The translations under genes and the position numbers were made by a program. Below are positions 50,835 to 59,692 of a stretch of 64,000 bases of DNA, piece by piece. The stretch's first letter is position 1. Every line of letters starts with the position of its first letter. Source of the stretch: Cyclobacteriaceae bacterium. Its GTDB lineage: Bacteria; Bacteroidota; Bacteroidia; Cytophagales; Cyclobacteriaceae. Below the pieces are notes generated by a model, which was not told the origin of the DNA, searched no databases, and was given only the letters and a program-made list of their open reading frames with translations. Location of the stretch: NCBI GenBank assembly GCA_016786495.1, contig JAEUUJ010000022.1:62001-126000 (forward strand), given 5' to 3'.

Positions 50835-51677
50835 ATGAAAAAAATACTTGTCCCATGCGATTTTTCCGCAACTGCTATGGAAGCATTCAAGTTTGCACTT
50901 ACGCTTGCCGGGCAGTCGCGGGGCGAAGTACACGTACTTCACATGATTGATACTGCCGTTCTCACGGGCAGCGCAAGCCTCGCCTACAGTTACTCGTTCA
51001 CTTCGAAAACAATCAAAGATCTGGAAGCGCGGGCCGATACGCTCTTTAAAGCGATGGAAGAAGCTTACGCCACTCCAAACACACCCGTGCGGTATAGTAA
51101 AAAAATGGGCTCACTAATCGCTGGTGTTCAGCAGTACACCCGTGAACAGGCAATCGACCTGATTGTGATGGGTACTCAAGGACATAATCAGTTTGGTGTA
51201 GGCTCGAACACCGGCAAAGTAGTTCGGCATGTTCCCGTGCCTGTGCTCACGATTCGAAAAGAACCAACCGACCAAATCAAAAAAATCGTGGTGCCTGTAT
51301 CCGTGGGTGCCGAAGAGGGTTTTTACGAACAGCTCATCAAACTTCAACAGTTCTTCGAAGCTTCACTGGAGCTGCTGTGGGTCAACACTCCGCGAACCTT
51401 CCGCAAAGACAGTGATGTAAAAGCTGATCTCACACAATTCGCGCAGAAGGGCAATCTGACCAACTACACGATTAATATCCGCTCCGACTTCTCTGCGGAA
51501 CATGGAATCTATGCGTTCGCCAAAGAAATCGATGCCGACCTGATTGCCATGGGTACCCATGCCTGGAAAGGAATAACCTATCTCCTGGCAGGAAGCGTAG
51601 CCGAAGACATGGTCAATCACATCGACTTCCCGATTTGGACATTCGGCCTATCCACTGTAAACGAACCCGTAACGTAA
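50835..51677 (+). CDS. Tandem-domain universal stress protein
   Basis: The 280-residue protein has two UspA domains (about 1-145 and 150-275). The first keeps the ATP-type motif (Met-Gly-Thr-Gln-Gly-His-Asn-Gln-Phe-Gly-Val-Gly-Ser-Asn), while the second has only a weak version (Met-Gly-Thr-His-Ala-Trp-Lys-Gly). Tandem USPs bind ATP or other ligands under stress. It is followed after 10 bp by mlaE, which starts with GTG, so it is probably the first gene of the Mla operon. Two GAC-N4-GTC palindromes lie upstream. Confidence 0.93.
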   Translation: MKKILVPCDFSATAMEAFKFALTLAGQSRGEVHVLHMIDTAVLTGSASLAYSYSFTSKTIKDLEARADTLFKAMEEAYATPNTPVRYSKKMGSLIAGVQQYTREQAIDLIVMGTQGHNQFGVGSNTGKVVRHVPVPVLTIRKEPTDQIKKIVVPVSVGAEEGFYEQLIKLQQFFEASLELLWVNTPRTFRKDSDVKADLTQFAQKGNLTNYTINIRSDFSAEHGIYAFAKEIDADLIAMGTHAWKGITYLLAGSVAEDMVNHIDFPIWTFGLSTVNEPVT

Positions 51678-51687
51678 ACTCATTGCC

Positions 51688-52461
51688 GTGAACCAATCGT
51701 TCCACATCAACGAAACCTTCTTCCGTGAAACCGGAAACATCGCGCGTTTTACAGCACGCTTTTTTAAAGAATTGTTTCACCGCAGACAGGAGTTCGAAGA
51801 ATTTCTCCGGCAGTGTTTTTGGGTAGGCTATAAATCACTGCCGCTTGTAGCAATCACCGCGTTCATCATGGGACTGGTGTTAACCATTCAGTCGCGACCG
51901 ACACTGGTCGAGTTTGGTGCCGAATCGATGCTTCCCGCGATGGTCGGAGTTTCGCTCGTTCGTGAAATCTCTCCCGTCATCACAGCGTTGATTTGTGCGG
52001 GCAAGGTAGGCTCCGGTATGGGCGCAGAACTCGGTTCGATGCGCGTGACGGAGCAAATCGATGCGATGAATGTTTCCGGCACAAACCCGTTTCGATATCT
52101 GGTTGTTACCCGCATCATGGCTACCACGTTAATGTTGCCCATACTGGCCAGCTTGTCAAATGCCGTTTCGTTGTATGGCGGCTACCTGGGGGTAAACATT
52201 CGGGGAAGTGTTAGCTGGAGTTTGTACTGGACGCAGGTATTCAATGCCATCAGCTTTGGCGATACAGTCCCGTCTCTGGTCAAGACTTTCTTTTTCGGAT
52301 TTGTTATTGGTTTAATTGGATGTTACAAAGGTTATAATTCCCGTAAAGGAACAGAAGGTGTCGGCCGCTCGGCAAACTCCGCAGTCGTGGTGTCGTCATT
52401 ACTTGTTTTTATTGTTGACCTGATCGCTGTTCAAATAACCGACCTGCTTGGCTTAACCTGA
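51688..52461 (+). CDS. mlaE: Phospholipid ABC transporter permease MlaE
   Basis: The 257-residue permease has about five membrane helices. The MlaE family signature is clear: Leu-Val-Arg-Glu-Ile-Ser-Pro-Val-Ile-Thr-Ala-Leu and Gly-Ser-Gly-Met-Gly-Ala-Glu-Leu-Gly-Ser-Met-Arg-Val-Thr-Glu-Gln-Ile. The start is GTG at 51688, 10 bp after the USP stop. MlaE forms the membrane core of the MlaFEDB complex that moves phospholipids between inner and outer membranes to keep outer-membrane lipid asymmetry. Confidence 0.95.
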   Translation: MNQSFHINETFFRETGNIARFTARFFKELFHRRQEFEEFLRQCFWVGYKSLPLVAITAFIMGLVLTIQSRPTLVEFGAESMLPAMVGVSLVREISPVITALICAGKVGSGMGAELGSMRVTEQIDAMNVSGTNPFRYLVVTRIMATTLMLPILASLSNAVSLYGGYLGVNIRGSVSWSLYWTQVFNAISFGDTVPSLVKTFFFGFVIGLIGCYKGYNSRKGTEGVGRSANSAVVVSSLLVFIVDLIAVQITDLLGLT

Positions 52462-52465
52462 TCGT

Positions 52466-53197
52466 ATGCAACCTGTTATCGATATCGATAAACTGAATAA
52501 GTCGTTTGGCGATAACCATGTACTGCGCGATTTCTCCCTTTCTCTTCCGCAAGGCAAAACAATAGCGGTATTGGGAAAGTCAGGTTCCGGAAAATCCGTG
52601 CTGATCAAATGCATCGTTAACCTGGTGGAAGCAGATGAGGGCAAAATCGTGGTGCTGGGAGAAGACATCAGCGAACTAAAACAGGAAGAGCTCGACTCAC
52701 TCCGCGCAAAAGTCGGGTTCCTTTTTCAGAGCAATGCCTTGTACGATTCCATGACGGTTCGCGAAAACCTGGAATTTCCGTTACGCATGCACTGGTCAAA
52801 AGAAAAGCGTGAAGCGGAAGCCGAACGTGCAGTAATGGAAGTACTCACCGATGTTGGCCTGGCGCACACCGTCGATATGATGCCTGAAGAACTATCGGGA
52901 GGAATGCGCAAACGGATCGCACTTGCACGAACGTTAATCCTGCGGCCGGCAATCATTTTATATGACGAACCGACAACCGGCCTTGATCCTGTAACCGCCC
53001 GAGGGATCAGCCAACTAATTGTAAATGTTCAGAAAAAATACAACACCTCCTCTATCGTCATCTCGCATGATCTCCGATGCATCGAAGCAACGGCCGACAA
53101 CGTGGTTATGCTGATTGACGGAAAGTGTTATGCGCTGGATACGTATTCAAATCTTGAGCACACTGAAGACCCGAAAATCCGTGAATTTTTCGATTAG
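52466..53197 (+). CDS. mlaF: Phospholipid ABC transporter ATPase MlaF
   Basis: The 243-residue ATPase has Walker A Gly-Lys-Ser-Gly-Ser-Gly-Lys-Ser (about 33-40), Q-loop Phe-Leu-Phe-Gln-Ser-Asn-Ala-Leu (about 88-95), signature Leu-Ser-Gly-Gly-Met-Arg-Lys-Arg (about 143-150) and Walker B Ile-Leu-Tyr-Asp-Glu-Pro-Thr (about 165-171), all intact. An MlaF-type Ser-Asn-Ala-Leu follows the Q-loop. It begins 4 bp after mlaE and powers lipid transport. Confidence 0.95.
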   Translation: MQPVIDIDKLNKSFGDNHVLRDFSLSLPQGKTIAVLGKSGSGKSVLIKCIVNLVEADEGKIVVLGEDISELKQEELDSLRAKVGFLFQSNALYDSMTVRENLEFPLRMHWSKEKREAEAERAVMEVLTDVGLAHTVDMMPEELSGGMRKRIALARTLILRPAIILYDEPTTGLDPVTARGISQLIVNVQKKYNTSSIVISHDLRCIEATADNVVMLIDGKCYALDTYSNLEHTEDPKIREFFD

Positions 53198-53200
53198 CCT

Positions 53201-54184
53201 ATGAAACACAAGACAATCGATAATACCAAGCTTGGCATATTCGTGATCGCAGGAATCTTGTTCCTGGTATTTACGCTGTACATGATCGGTAAAAACCGGA
53301 ACCTGTTTGGAAGAACATTTATTCTGCATGCAGCCGTAACGAACGTAAGTGGTTTAGTGCCCGGAAACAATGTTCGATTTAAAGGTATAGACGTAGGCAC
53401 CGTGAAAGGAATCACGCTGGAGAATGATACCACCATTCGCATCACGATGGTAATTGATAACAACATGAAACCATTCCTTCGCAAAAATGCACTCGTTTCA
53501 ATCGGGACAGACGGATTGATGGGAAACAGGGTGCTCAATATTATGTCTCAACCGGGTGACGCCCCAACCGTTGACGCAGGCGATATTCTGAGCGCACGGA
53601 AATCGGTTGAAACGGAAGAAATGCTCCGGACATTGAGTCGCACAAACGAAAACATGGCGAAAATTTCCGGCAACCTGTATGAGATTACCGAGAAGCTAAA
53701 CAGCCGTGAGGCGCTGTGGTCATTGCTTTCGGATACGCTTATCACCCGTGACGTACGATCAGGAATAAGGGGCTTTCAGGCTGCCGGTACCAACGCAGCA
53801 ATGCTCACGAAAAAAGGAAATGACCTCATGGTAAAACTTGATCACGGCAAGGGAATTGTCAATCAGGTGTTTATTGACACGCTACTCGCTGGCGACTTAG
53901 CGCAGGCGATCGCCAATCTGAAACTGGCAAGTAAACAAAGTTCGGAGCTTACGGAAAATCTTCAGCAGGCGATTGCAGACGTGCGCCAGGGAAAAGGTAC
54001 CGCGGGATTGATTCTGTCCGATAGTTTAATGCGCGAGAAACTCTTACGCACGATGACAAGTGTAGAACAAGGTACGTATCGTTTCAACCAAAATATGGAG
54101 GCATTGAAAAGCAATTTTCTTTTCCGCAAATATTTCCGGAACATGGAGAAACAAAGGCGAGATTCAGCCTCCACGAAAAAATAG
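53201..54184 (+). CDS. mlaD: MCE-domain substrate-binding subunit MlaD
   Basis: The 327-residue protein has one N-terminal membrane helix (about 10-28), one MCE domain (about 38-118) with Val-Ser-Gly-Leu-Val-Pro-Gly-Asn-Asn-Val-Arg-Phe-Lys-Gly-Ile-Asp-Val-Gly, and a long helical tail to 327. The tail is longer than in E. coli MlaD (183 residues), which fits the extended MCE proteins of Bacteroidota. It starts 3 bp after mlaF. The periplasmic MlaC and outer-membrane MlaA are not near. Confidence 0.94.
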   Translation: MKHKTIDNTKLGIFVIAGILFLVFTLYMIGKNRNLFGRTFILHAAVTNVSGLVPGNNVRFKGIDVGTVKGITLENDTTIRITMVIDNNMKPFLRKNALVSIGTDGLMGNRVLNIMSQPGDAPTVDAGDILSARKSVETEEMLRTLSRTNENMAKISGNLYEITEKLNSREALWSLLSDTLITRDVRSGIRGFQAAGTNAAMLTKKGNDLMVKLDHGKGIVNQVFIDTLLAGDLAQAIANLKLASKQSSELTENLQQAIADVRQGKGTAGLILSDSLMREKLLRTMTSVEQGTYRFNQNMEALKSNFLFRKYFRNMEKQRRDSASTKK

Positions 54185-54263
54185 CACATCGTTCACGCTA
54201 AACGGGCAATCCCAAAATTTGCAGAATAGGTGGTGCGTAATCGTAATCACTCAGTGCCAGTCA

Positions 54264-54530
54264 CTACTCTGCGACTGCAACCCAATATTTCTCCGCGAGT
54301 TCATTGTATCCCACGGCTCGTGAGTCGCGTGTGGCGCCAATCGCTTCATGAATTTCTAACGGATCATCACCCCACATGTCAGCATTGCCCTTTAATCGGG
54401 TACCAATTTCAAACAACTGGCCGGTAGCAATTTCTTTTAACAGCATACCGTGTGATAATGTGACTTCGGAAGTAATGGGTACGAACATAAACAGATCATT
54501 TAACGAATGGCGCAAAAAATTTTGAAGCAT
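54264..54530 (-). CDS. Small hypothetical protein
   Basis: The 88-residue frame, convergent with mlaD, reads as plausible globular protein: a hydrophobic strand (Leu-Phe-Met-Phe-Val-Pro-Ile), then Gly-Gln-Leu-Phe-Glu-Ile-Gly-Thr and a helical C-terminus. It has no signal peptide and no recognised family. The gap from 54531 to 54683 upstream is AT-rich and holds no other frame. The call rests only on the look of the protein and on the lack of another gene here. Confidence 0.45.
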   Translation of the reverse strand: MLQNFLRHSLNDLFMFVPITSEVTLSHGMLLKEIATGQLFEIGTRLKGNADMWGDDPLEIHEAIGATRDSRAVGYNELAEKYWVAVAE

Positions 54531-54683
54531 TTACGACCGCCATTTTCGAGTGATAGACACTCATCCGTAAAGATCATACCAAATTTTTTTTAAGGCAGCG
54601 TACGCGCGCCAGCCGCTTTGGAACGCTGTAAAGAGAAACAGTTTTCCCGTGGGTGGAATTTATTGCCGCTTTGTTGTGATCGG

Positions 54684-55451
54684 TTACAAGCCTATCAGGG
54701 GTTTCTCACGCAAAGCCTGTATGAATGAAAAAGTCACCAATGCCAGGTAGATCACTCCGAATACAACCGTACCCTTTACATTACGGATCAGATAAAATGC
54801 AGCAAGCGGAATAATTTGCAACGCATGCATACCCAGAAAGTGTGCCACGCGAAGGTCTCCGGCCGTCCGGCTCCAGTTAAGCAAAGGCAGCCCTGCCGTG
54901 CCATCTGCTGCACCTACCGTATGCGCCATGCGGGCACCCATGGCCATCCCCTCGATTGAAAACAAAACGAATCCGATCACCCCTAACCGGATACCCCATG
55001 CATAATAATCTTCCAGGCCGTTTAGCGCAGTACCAAAGAAGGGCACCGAAATAATGAGCGTCCATATGGAAATCGAAAGTGCGGCAAATGCCATCAGAAT
55101 CCACAGGTAACTAAGCAACGGAGTAGCAACATTAAAGTGCGATAGTTGACCGCGCCCGGCCTGTATCAGAATGTAAAGGTCTTCAAACGTAAACAATACA
55201 ACCAGTCCCCAGGAGTATGCGGTAATCATGCTGGATGGAGTCAGATACCCGAGAAACCAGGCCATCGACCAAACGAAAATCGTAGTGGACACAAAAAACT
55301 TAAACGGTTTGTACCACGCGCTAACGCCTGCTACCTGCAGTGAACTAAATCGCGAAAGTGCGATGCAGGCGATTCCAAGAATCAGGCAAACCCATCCCAG
55401 GTAAAAAAGAATTTCGTTTCGCTCGCGCAGCGTTTCAAAAAATAATCGCAT
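54684..55451 (-). CDS. Seven-helix membrane protein, family not recognised
   Basis: The 255-residue product has about seven hydrophobic helices, with conserved-looking Trp-Tyr-Lys-Pro-Phe-Lys-Phe near 48-54 in the second loop, His-Phe-Leu-Gly-Met-His-Ala-Leu-Gln near 209-217 and Asn-Trp-Ser-Arg-Thr-Ala-Gly-Asp-Leu-Arg-Val-Ala-His near 196-208. The paired His residues could bind heme or a metal. It follows the DUF2147 gene by 8 bp if the Met at 55451 is used; a longer frame to 55490 would overlap that gene. I do not recognise the family. Confidence 0.85.
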   Translation of the reverse strand: MRLFFETLRERNEILFYLGWVCLILGIACIALSRFSSLQVAGVSAWYKPFKFFVSTTIFVWSMAWFLGYLTPSSMITAYSWGLVVLFTFEDLYILIQAGRGQLSHFNVATPLLSYLWILMAFAALSISIWTLIISVPFFGTALNGLEDYYAWGIRLGVIGFVLFSIEGMAMGARMAHTVGAADGTAGLPLLNWSRTAGDLRVAHFLGMHALQIIPLAAFYLIRNVKGTVVFGVIYLALVTFSFIQALREKPLIGL

Positions 55452-55459
55452 GATAGAAG

Positions 55460-55891
55460 TTAATTCGCAGTACCGGGAAAGCGTGCCCACGTTTCAGTCC
55501 GACCAAACAGCGATATGCCAACGTACCCCCGGATATTCAAAGAATTGTTGTCGCCCAGCGTGAGCTTGCAACTATACGTTTTACCATCGCGCGGATCATA
55601 GATCGTTCCATCAACCCATTCACCGTCATCGAAAACAAAATTTCTGAGGATCTCCATCCCGATAACTTTCCGGCTTCGCAATGCCGGATCAGGATTGTTG
55701 TCGTCTGTTCCCGAGCCACCCGTACCCCAGGTAATCTTCCCAAAGTACTTATTGTTGGTTTTATAAATGAGAATCCGGCCGTCTTTCGTGGGTGAGATCC
55801 ATTCTCCAAGAATACCATCCGCGTCAGACTGCGCCTGAGCGTTGAACATAACGATCACCAAAAATGCTGCGCTGGACAAGAAAGACTTCAT
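55460..55891 (-). CDS. DUF2147 exported protein
   Basis: The 143-residue product has a signal peptide (ending Ala-Gln-Ala-Gln) and the DUF2147 beta-sandwich pattern: Gly-Glu-Trp-Ile-Ser-Pro near 29-34, Gly-Arg-Ile-Leu-Ile-Tyr near 38, Gly-Lys-Thr-Tyr-Ser-Cys near 103 and a closing Arg-Gly-Tyr-Val-Gly-Ile-Ser-Leu-Phe-Gly-Arg-Thr. Function is unknown. It is the first gene of a two-gene operon with the seven-helix membrane protein. Confidence 0.92.
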   Translation of the reverse strand: MKSFLSSAAFLVIVMFNAQAQSDADGILGEWISPTKDGRILIYKTNNKYFGKITWGTGGSGTDDNNPDPALRSRKVIGMEILRNFVFDDGEWVDGTIYDPRDGKTYSCKLTLGDNNSLNIRGYVGISLFGRTETWARFPGTAN

Positions 55892-56160
55892 AAGGCTTGC
55901 AAATTATCGCCTTAATAACCTCAAAAAAGAAACTTTGTTCAACACAAAGTCAAAAAAAATCTCGCTTTCGACACCCGGGAACGCGGCTGTCCGAATGCTT
56001 CCGTTAGCCCTCACGAAAACATTTGTTTCCAGCGGCACAAAAGTGAGCAACCTGTGACAAATCCTGATAATCGATACCTATGTGTGTGTTCTTATCCTTT
56101 AGAAAGGGATAGCTACTACGGCACGATTTAGTAGTTTTAACTCCGGAACTCATTTGTGAT

Positions 56161-56547
56161 ATGCCCGATTTCATTTACGACCACAAAGTTTATTATAACC
56201 CGGTAGAATTTGCCCTTCATTTTATCGGCGGAACCTGGAAGATGCCAATTCTCTGGAGGCTCAATCAAAATACCATGCGCTACAGTGAATTGAAGAAGTC
56301 GCTTCCTCACATCACGCATAAAATGCTCTCGTCACAACTTCGCGATCTTGAAAAGCATGAATTAATAACCCGGAAAGTTTATGCAGCCGTTCCTCCCAAA
56401 GTGGAATACAGCATCACCGCAAAAGGCAAAAAGGCTGTTCCATTAATTGTCGCCATCCGCGAATATGGACTTTCATTAATGAAAGAAAAAGGGATCAAAA
56501 CGGCAGAAAAGAGCTCCGCAACAAAAAGCAAAACGGTTAAAGCATAG
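56161..56547 (+). CDS. HxlR family regulator
   Basis: The 128-residue product has a winged HTH of HxlR type: Gly-Gly-Thr-Trp-Lys-Met-Pro-Ile-Leu-Trp-Arg-Leu near 23-34, Arg-Tyr-Ser-Glu-Leu-Lys-Lys-Ser-Leu-Pro near 40-49, His-Lys-Met-Leu-Ser-Ser-Gln-Leu-Arg-Asp-Leu-Glu near 53-64, and a Lys-rich tail. HxlR proteins respond to reactive carbonyls or redox signals. It lacks the N-terminal Cys before the HTH found in redox-sensing members. It converges on the LysR gene with 5 bp between. Confidence 0.93.
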   Translation: MPDFIYDHKVYYNPVEFALHFIGGTWKMPILWRLNQNTMRYSELKKSLPHITHKMLSSQLRDLEKHELITRKVYAAVPPKVEYSITAKGKKAVPLIVAIREYGLSLMKEKGIKTAEKSSATKSKTVKA

Positions 56548-56552
56548 CACGG

Positions 56553-57479
56553 TTATGCATACGATTCATACCACGAGAAATGCTGGTCAACGATGGATCG
56601 TTTCTCTTTCTTAATGTGATTTAAAAACGCCAACGCAATCGGAGAATGGCGTTTGTCTTTCGGCCACACCAGGCTCCACGTGGTTAACAATGGTAACCCC
56701 CGCACGGGAATGATTTGAAGTTGTGCGGTGTTAAGTTCGTTTTTAATTCCAATCAACGGCATAATCGAGTAACCGAGTCCGGCCAGCACGGCCTGCTTCA
56801 CGGCTTCATTGGAGGTAAGCTCAATCTTCTTATACGCCATAATTTTGTTCCGCTCAATGAATCGCTCCATCGCCTGACGCGTGGCGGAACCCTGTTCCCG
56901 ATAAATTAACGGCAGGGAATCGAATATGCGTTTGTCATGCATACGTCCTTTGAATTTTGATTTCGTATTGCCGATCAGAAATAATTTGTTCTGCAATAGG
57001 TCCAGTTTATCAATGGCCATCTTGGGGGGAATAACCGACACCAGCGAAAAGTCGACCTGGTTGTTTACCAGGCTGTCGATCACCTGAGCTTTATTGGTAA
57101 CGTCCATCGCCAGTTGGACGCCCGAGTTATCCCGCATAAAATCCGAAAGAAAATAAGGCATCACGTATTTACCGGTCGACACCACCGATATCTTCAATCG
57201 TCCGGTCAGGTGCCCTTTGTACTCGAGCGTTTTATAGTCAATAACCTGAACCTCATTTAAAATCCGCTCGGTTGCCGCTGCGATCTCGCGGCCAAAATCC
57301 GTGATAAATATTTTCCGGCCGATGACCTCGGTTAATGGCAGGTCGAATTGATGCTGAAAATTTCTGAGTTGAATCGACACCGCTGGCTGTGTCAGGTGAA
57401 GCTCTTCCGCGGCACGGGTGATGCTGCCGGTCTGTACGATTTTCGAAAAAATCTGAAGTTGGTTAAGCGTATAATTCAT
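56553..57479 (-). CDS. LysR family regulator (CbbR/CcmR-like context)
   Basis: The 308-residue product has an N-terminal HTH (Gly-Ser-Ile-Thr-Arg-Ala-Ala-Glu-Glu-Leu-His-Leu-Thr-Gln-Pro-Ala-Val-Ser) and a periplasmic-binding-type effector domain. It is divergent from the carbonic anhydrase, SbtA and SbtB genes, with 86 bp between. Its likely target is that promoter; CbbR/CcmR LysR proteins play this part in carbon-concentrating bacteria. The 86-bp gap is very AT-rich and includes a short AAAATATTTT palindrome at 57481-57490. Confidence 0.93.
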   Translation of the reverse strand: MNYTLNQLQIFSKIVQTGSITRAAEELHLTQPAVSIQLRNFQHQFDLPLTEVIGRKIFITDFGREIAAATERILNEVQVIDYKTLEYKGHLTGRLKISVVSTGKYVMPYFLSDFMRDNSGVQLAMDVTNKAQVIDSLVNNQVDFSLVSVIPPKMAIDKLDLLQNKLFLIGNTKSKFKGRMHDKRIFDSLPLIYREQGSATRQAMERFIERNKIMAYKKIELTSNEAVKQAVLAGLGYSIMPLIGIKNELNTAQLQIIPVRGLPLLTTWSLVWPKDKRHSPIALAFLNHIKKEKRSIVDQHFSWYESYA

Positions 57480-57565
57480 AAAAATATTTTATCAATAGCA
57501 TTATAAAGATAAATAAAAATATATGATCTGAATGCCGCAGTTTTGCGCCCGAAAAAAACTCGCGC

Positions 57566-58210
57566 ATGAAAAGAACCTACCTTATTGCAATTGTTTTTAC
57601 CGCATTCGCTGCCGGTGTACACGCTCAAACTTCCCCTGACGAGGCCCTTACTAAACTCAAACAAGGAAATGACCGCTTTGTTCAGGGCAAATCCATCCGG
57701 CCCCATCAGGATTTAAATCGCATCAGGGAAGTAGCTGCCGCACAGGCCCCATTTGCCACCATTGTTGGCTGCTCCGACTCACGGGTACCCAACGAAATTA
57801 TCTTCGATCAGGGTGTAGGCGATTTATTCATCGTTCGCACCGCAGGACAGGTTTCTACCTACGCTTCCTGGGGAAGCATCGAATTCGCTGAGGAACTACT
57901 GGGCACAAAACTCATTGTGGTGCTGGGCCACACGCAATGCGGGGCCGTAAGCGCAGCTGTAAAACTGCCGGAAGTGCCCGGTCATATCGTAACACTGATC
58001 AACGCGATCAAACCAGCCGTTGAAAAAGCCCGGGAGCAACACCCTGCCGATCTGCTCGATGCCGCCATTCGCGAAAACATCCGGCAGCAGGTAGAGCAAT
58101 TAAAATCGCTTGAACCCACCTTAGCCAAACGTGTGCGGGAGGGTTCGGTAAAAATCATGGGTGCGCTTTATCACCTTGATACCGGTACCGTGGAGTTCTT
58201 AAACCAATAA
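57566..58210 (+). CDS. Exported beta-carbonic anhydrase
   Basis: The 214-residue enzyme interconverts CO2 and bicarbonate. It has a signal peptide (ending Val-His-Ala-Gln near residue 21) and zinc ligands Cys69, Asp71, His122 and Cys125, with Arg73 of the Asp-Ser-Arg motif. Export sets it apart from cytosolic beta-CAs and places it in the periplasm. It is 6 bp from SbtA in the same operon, so it probably makes bicarbonate at the outer face of the transporter. Confidence 0.95.
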   Translation: MKRTYLIAIVFTAFAAGVHAQTSPDEALTKLKQGNDRFVQGKSIRPHQDLNRIREVAAAQAPFATIVGCSDSRVPNEIIFDQGVGDLFIVRTAGQVSTYASWGSIEFAEELLGTKLIVVLGHTQCGAVSAAVKLPEVPGHIVTLINAIKPAVEKAREQHPADLLDAAIRENIRQQVEQLKSLEPTLAKRVREGSVKIMGALYHLDTGTVEFLNQ

Positions 58211-58216
58211 CCGGCC

Positions 58217-59176
58217 ATGCTCACAAGTATTCTTTCACCCATGGTGCTGGCGTTCCTGCTCGGCATCGTTGCATCGCGCCTGAAAAGCGATCTCAAGTAT
58301 CCGGATTCGTTGTATCAATCCTTAACACTCTATCTGCTGATTGCGATTGGCCTGAAAGGTGGTTACAAGTTATCGCTCGCAGCATTCGATGAAGTGATCT
58401 GGCCCGCCATCGCAGCGATTCTGTTATGTTGCCTCATCCCATTGTGGACCTATGGGGTCATGCGAAAGGCTGGAAGGTTCAGCATCCCGAACGCTGCCGC
58501 ACTGGCCGCACATTATGGGTCGGTTTCAGCTGTAACGTTCAGTGCAGCGCTGGCCTTTCACGAGAGTCTCGGAATTTCTTTCGAAGGGTTTATGCCCAGC
58601 ATGCTGGCGATGATGGAGATTCCTGCCATCCTGATCGCCATTTCACTGGCGCGCATGAATGACACATCATCCTCCACGGGGCAAGCATCCGTAAAGGAAA
58701 TCGCCCGTGAACTGTTGGCCGGCAAAAGCAGCCTGCTTCTGATAGGCTTTGTACTGATTGGATTGGTGGTTGGCAAAACAGGTTGGGAACAGGTATCTCC
58801 GTTGTTCGACATGCCGTTCAAAGGTGTGCTCACATTGTTTCTGCTCGAAGCAGGATTAGTAGCCGGCCGGAAATTATCCGATCTCAGAAAGGGCGGCCTG
58901 CTCTTGATAGGATTTGGAATCATGTTCCCGATATTGCATGCCGCGTTAGGCATTTGGTTTGGTAAGATGGCTGGTTTGAGTTTAGGGGGTGCAACAATTC
59001 TAGGGGTGCTTGCGGGAAGCGCATCGTACATCGCGGCGCCTGCAGCATGCCGCGTGGCATTGCCGGAAGCCAATCCATCTTATTACCTGACAGCCGCGCT
59101 GGCGATCACATTCCCGTTTAACATTCTGATCGGAATTCCGCTTTACCACGAATTCGCGGTCTATCTGTTTAATTAA
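58217..59176 (+). CDS. sbtA: Na+-dependent bicarbonate transporter SbtA
   Basis: The 319-residue protein has ten or so membrane helices with the SbtA (DUF897) layout: Leu-Leu-Gly-Ile-Val-Ala-Ser-Arg-Leu-Lys-Ser-Asp-Leu near 14-26, Ile-Gly-Leu-Lys-Gly-Gly near 44-49, Tyr-Gly-Ser-Val-Ser-Ala-Val-Thr-Phe near 99-107 and Leu-Ala-Gly-Ser-Ala-Ser-Tyr-Ile-Ala-Ala-Pro-Ala-Ala near 269-281. SbtA takes up bicarbonate with Na+. In cyanobacteria the partner SbtB binds it on the inner face; a SbtB-like gene follows here after 11 bp. Confidence 0.94.
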   Translation: MLTSILSPMVLAFLLGIVASRLKSDLKYPDSLYQSLTLYLLIAIGLKGGYKLSLAAFDEVIWPAIAAILLCCLIPLWTYGVMRKAGRFSIPNAAALAAHYGSVSAVTFSAALAFHESLGISFEGFMPSMLAMMEIPAILIAISLARMNDTSSSTGQASVKEIARELLAGKSSLLLIGFVLIGLVVGKTGWEQVSPLFDMPFKGVLTLFLLEAGLVAGRKLSDLRKGGLLLIGFGIMFPILHAALGIWFGKMAGLSLGGATILGVLAGSASYIAAPAACRVALPEANPSYYLTAALAITFPFNILIGIPLYHEFAVYLFN

Positions 59177-59187
59177 AAGTTTACACC

Positions 59188-59484
59188 ATGACTACGTTAA
59201 TGCTCCTGACCATCATTGCTGAAGAGAACCTGGCCGGCCCGATCGAAGAAGAGATTGTTCGGCTTGGCGCGAAAGGATACACATCATCATCCGTTTCCGG
59301 AAAAGGCGTATCGGGTATACGCGATAACCAGTGGGATGGCGAAAACATCAAAATTGAAACCATCGTTTCTGAATCGATCTGTAAGGAAATACTAAGTCAC
59401 TTGCAGAAAAAATATTTTGAGCGCTATCCGATGATCGCGTTTTATCACCCCGTGACAGTGATCCGGACAACGCAGTTTACCTGA
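59188..59484 (+). CDS. sbtB: PII-like SbtB regulator
   Basis: The 98-residue protein has the ferredoxin-like PII fold: Leu-Leu-Thr-Ile-Ile-Ala-Glu-Glu at the start, a T-loop segment Gly-Tyr-Thr-Ser-Ser-Ser-Val-Ser-Gly-Lys-Gly-Val-Ser-Gly near 30-43, and a C-terminal strand. In cyanobacteria SbtB binds adenyl nucleotides (AMP, ADP, ATP, cAMP) and controls SbtA. The extra C-terminal Cys-x4-Cys redox loop of some cyanobacterial SbtB proteins is absent. Expected role: control of SbtA by cell energy state. Confidence 0.92.
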   Translation: MTTLMLLTIIAEENLAGPIEEEIVRLGAKGYTSSSVSGKGVSGIRDNQWDGENIKIETIVSESICKEILSHLQKKYFERYPMIAFYHPVTVIRTTQFT

Positions 59485-59692
59485 GTTATCCCTCCGAAAA
59501 AGCCGAATCCGGCAATCGGGTGGGATTGAATAGCAATATTTCTGGATTGAATGGGAAGATTAGCGGAGCGAAGTGTATTTTCGGAACCCGAAGTTTGTTT
59601 AGATTAGGCGGGTCTGTTCAAAGCAGAAAGTGAATATTTTTACGGGAAAGTTAAACAATAACGATATTTCAACAGCACAACGTTTTCTATTT

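Noticed and set aside
55842..56057. A 71-codon plus-strand frame
   Set aside because: It overlaps the start of the DUF2147 gene on the other strand and reads as low-complexity Lys/Ser sequence.
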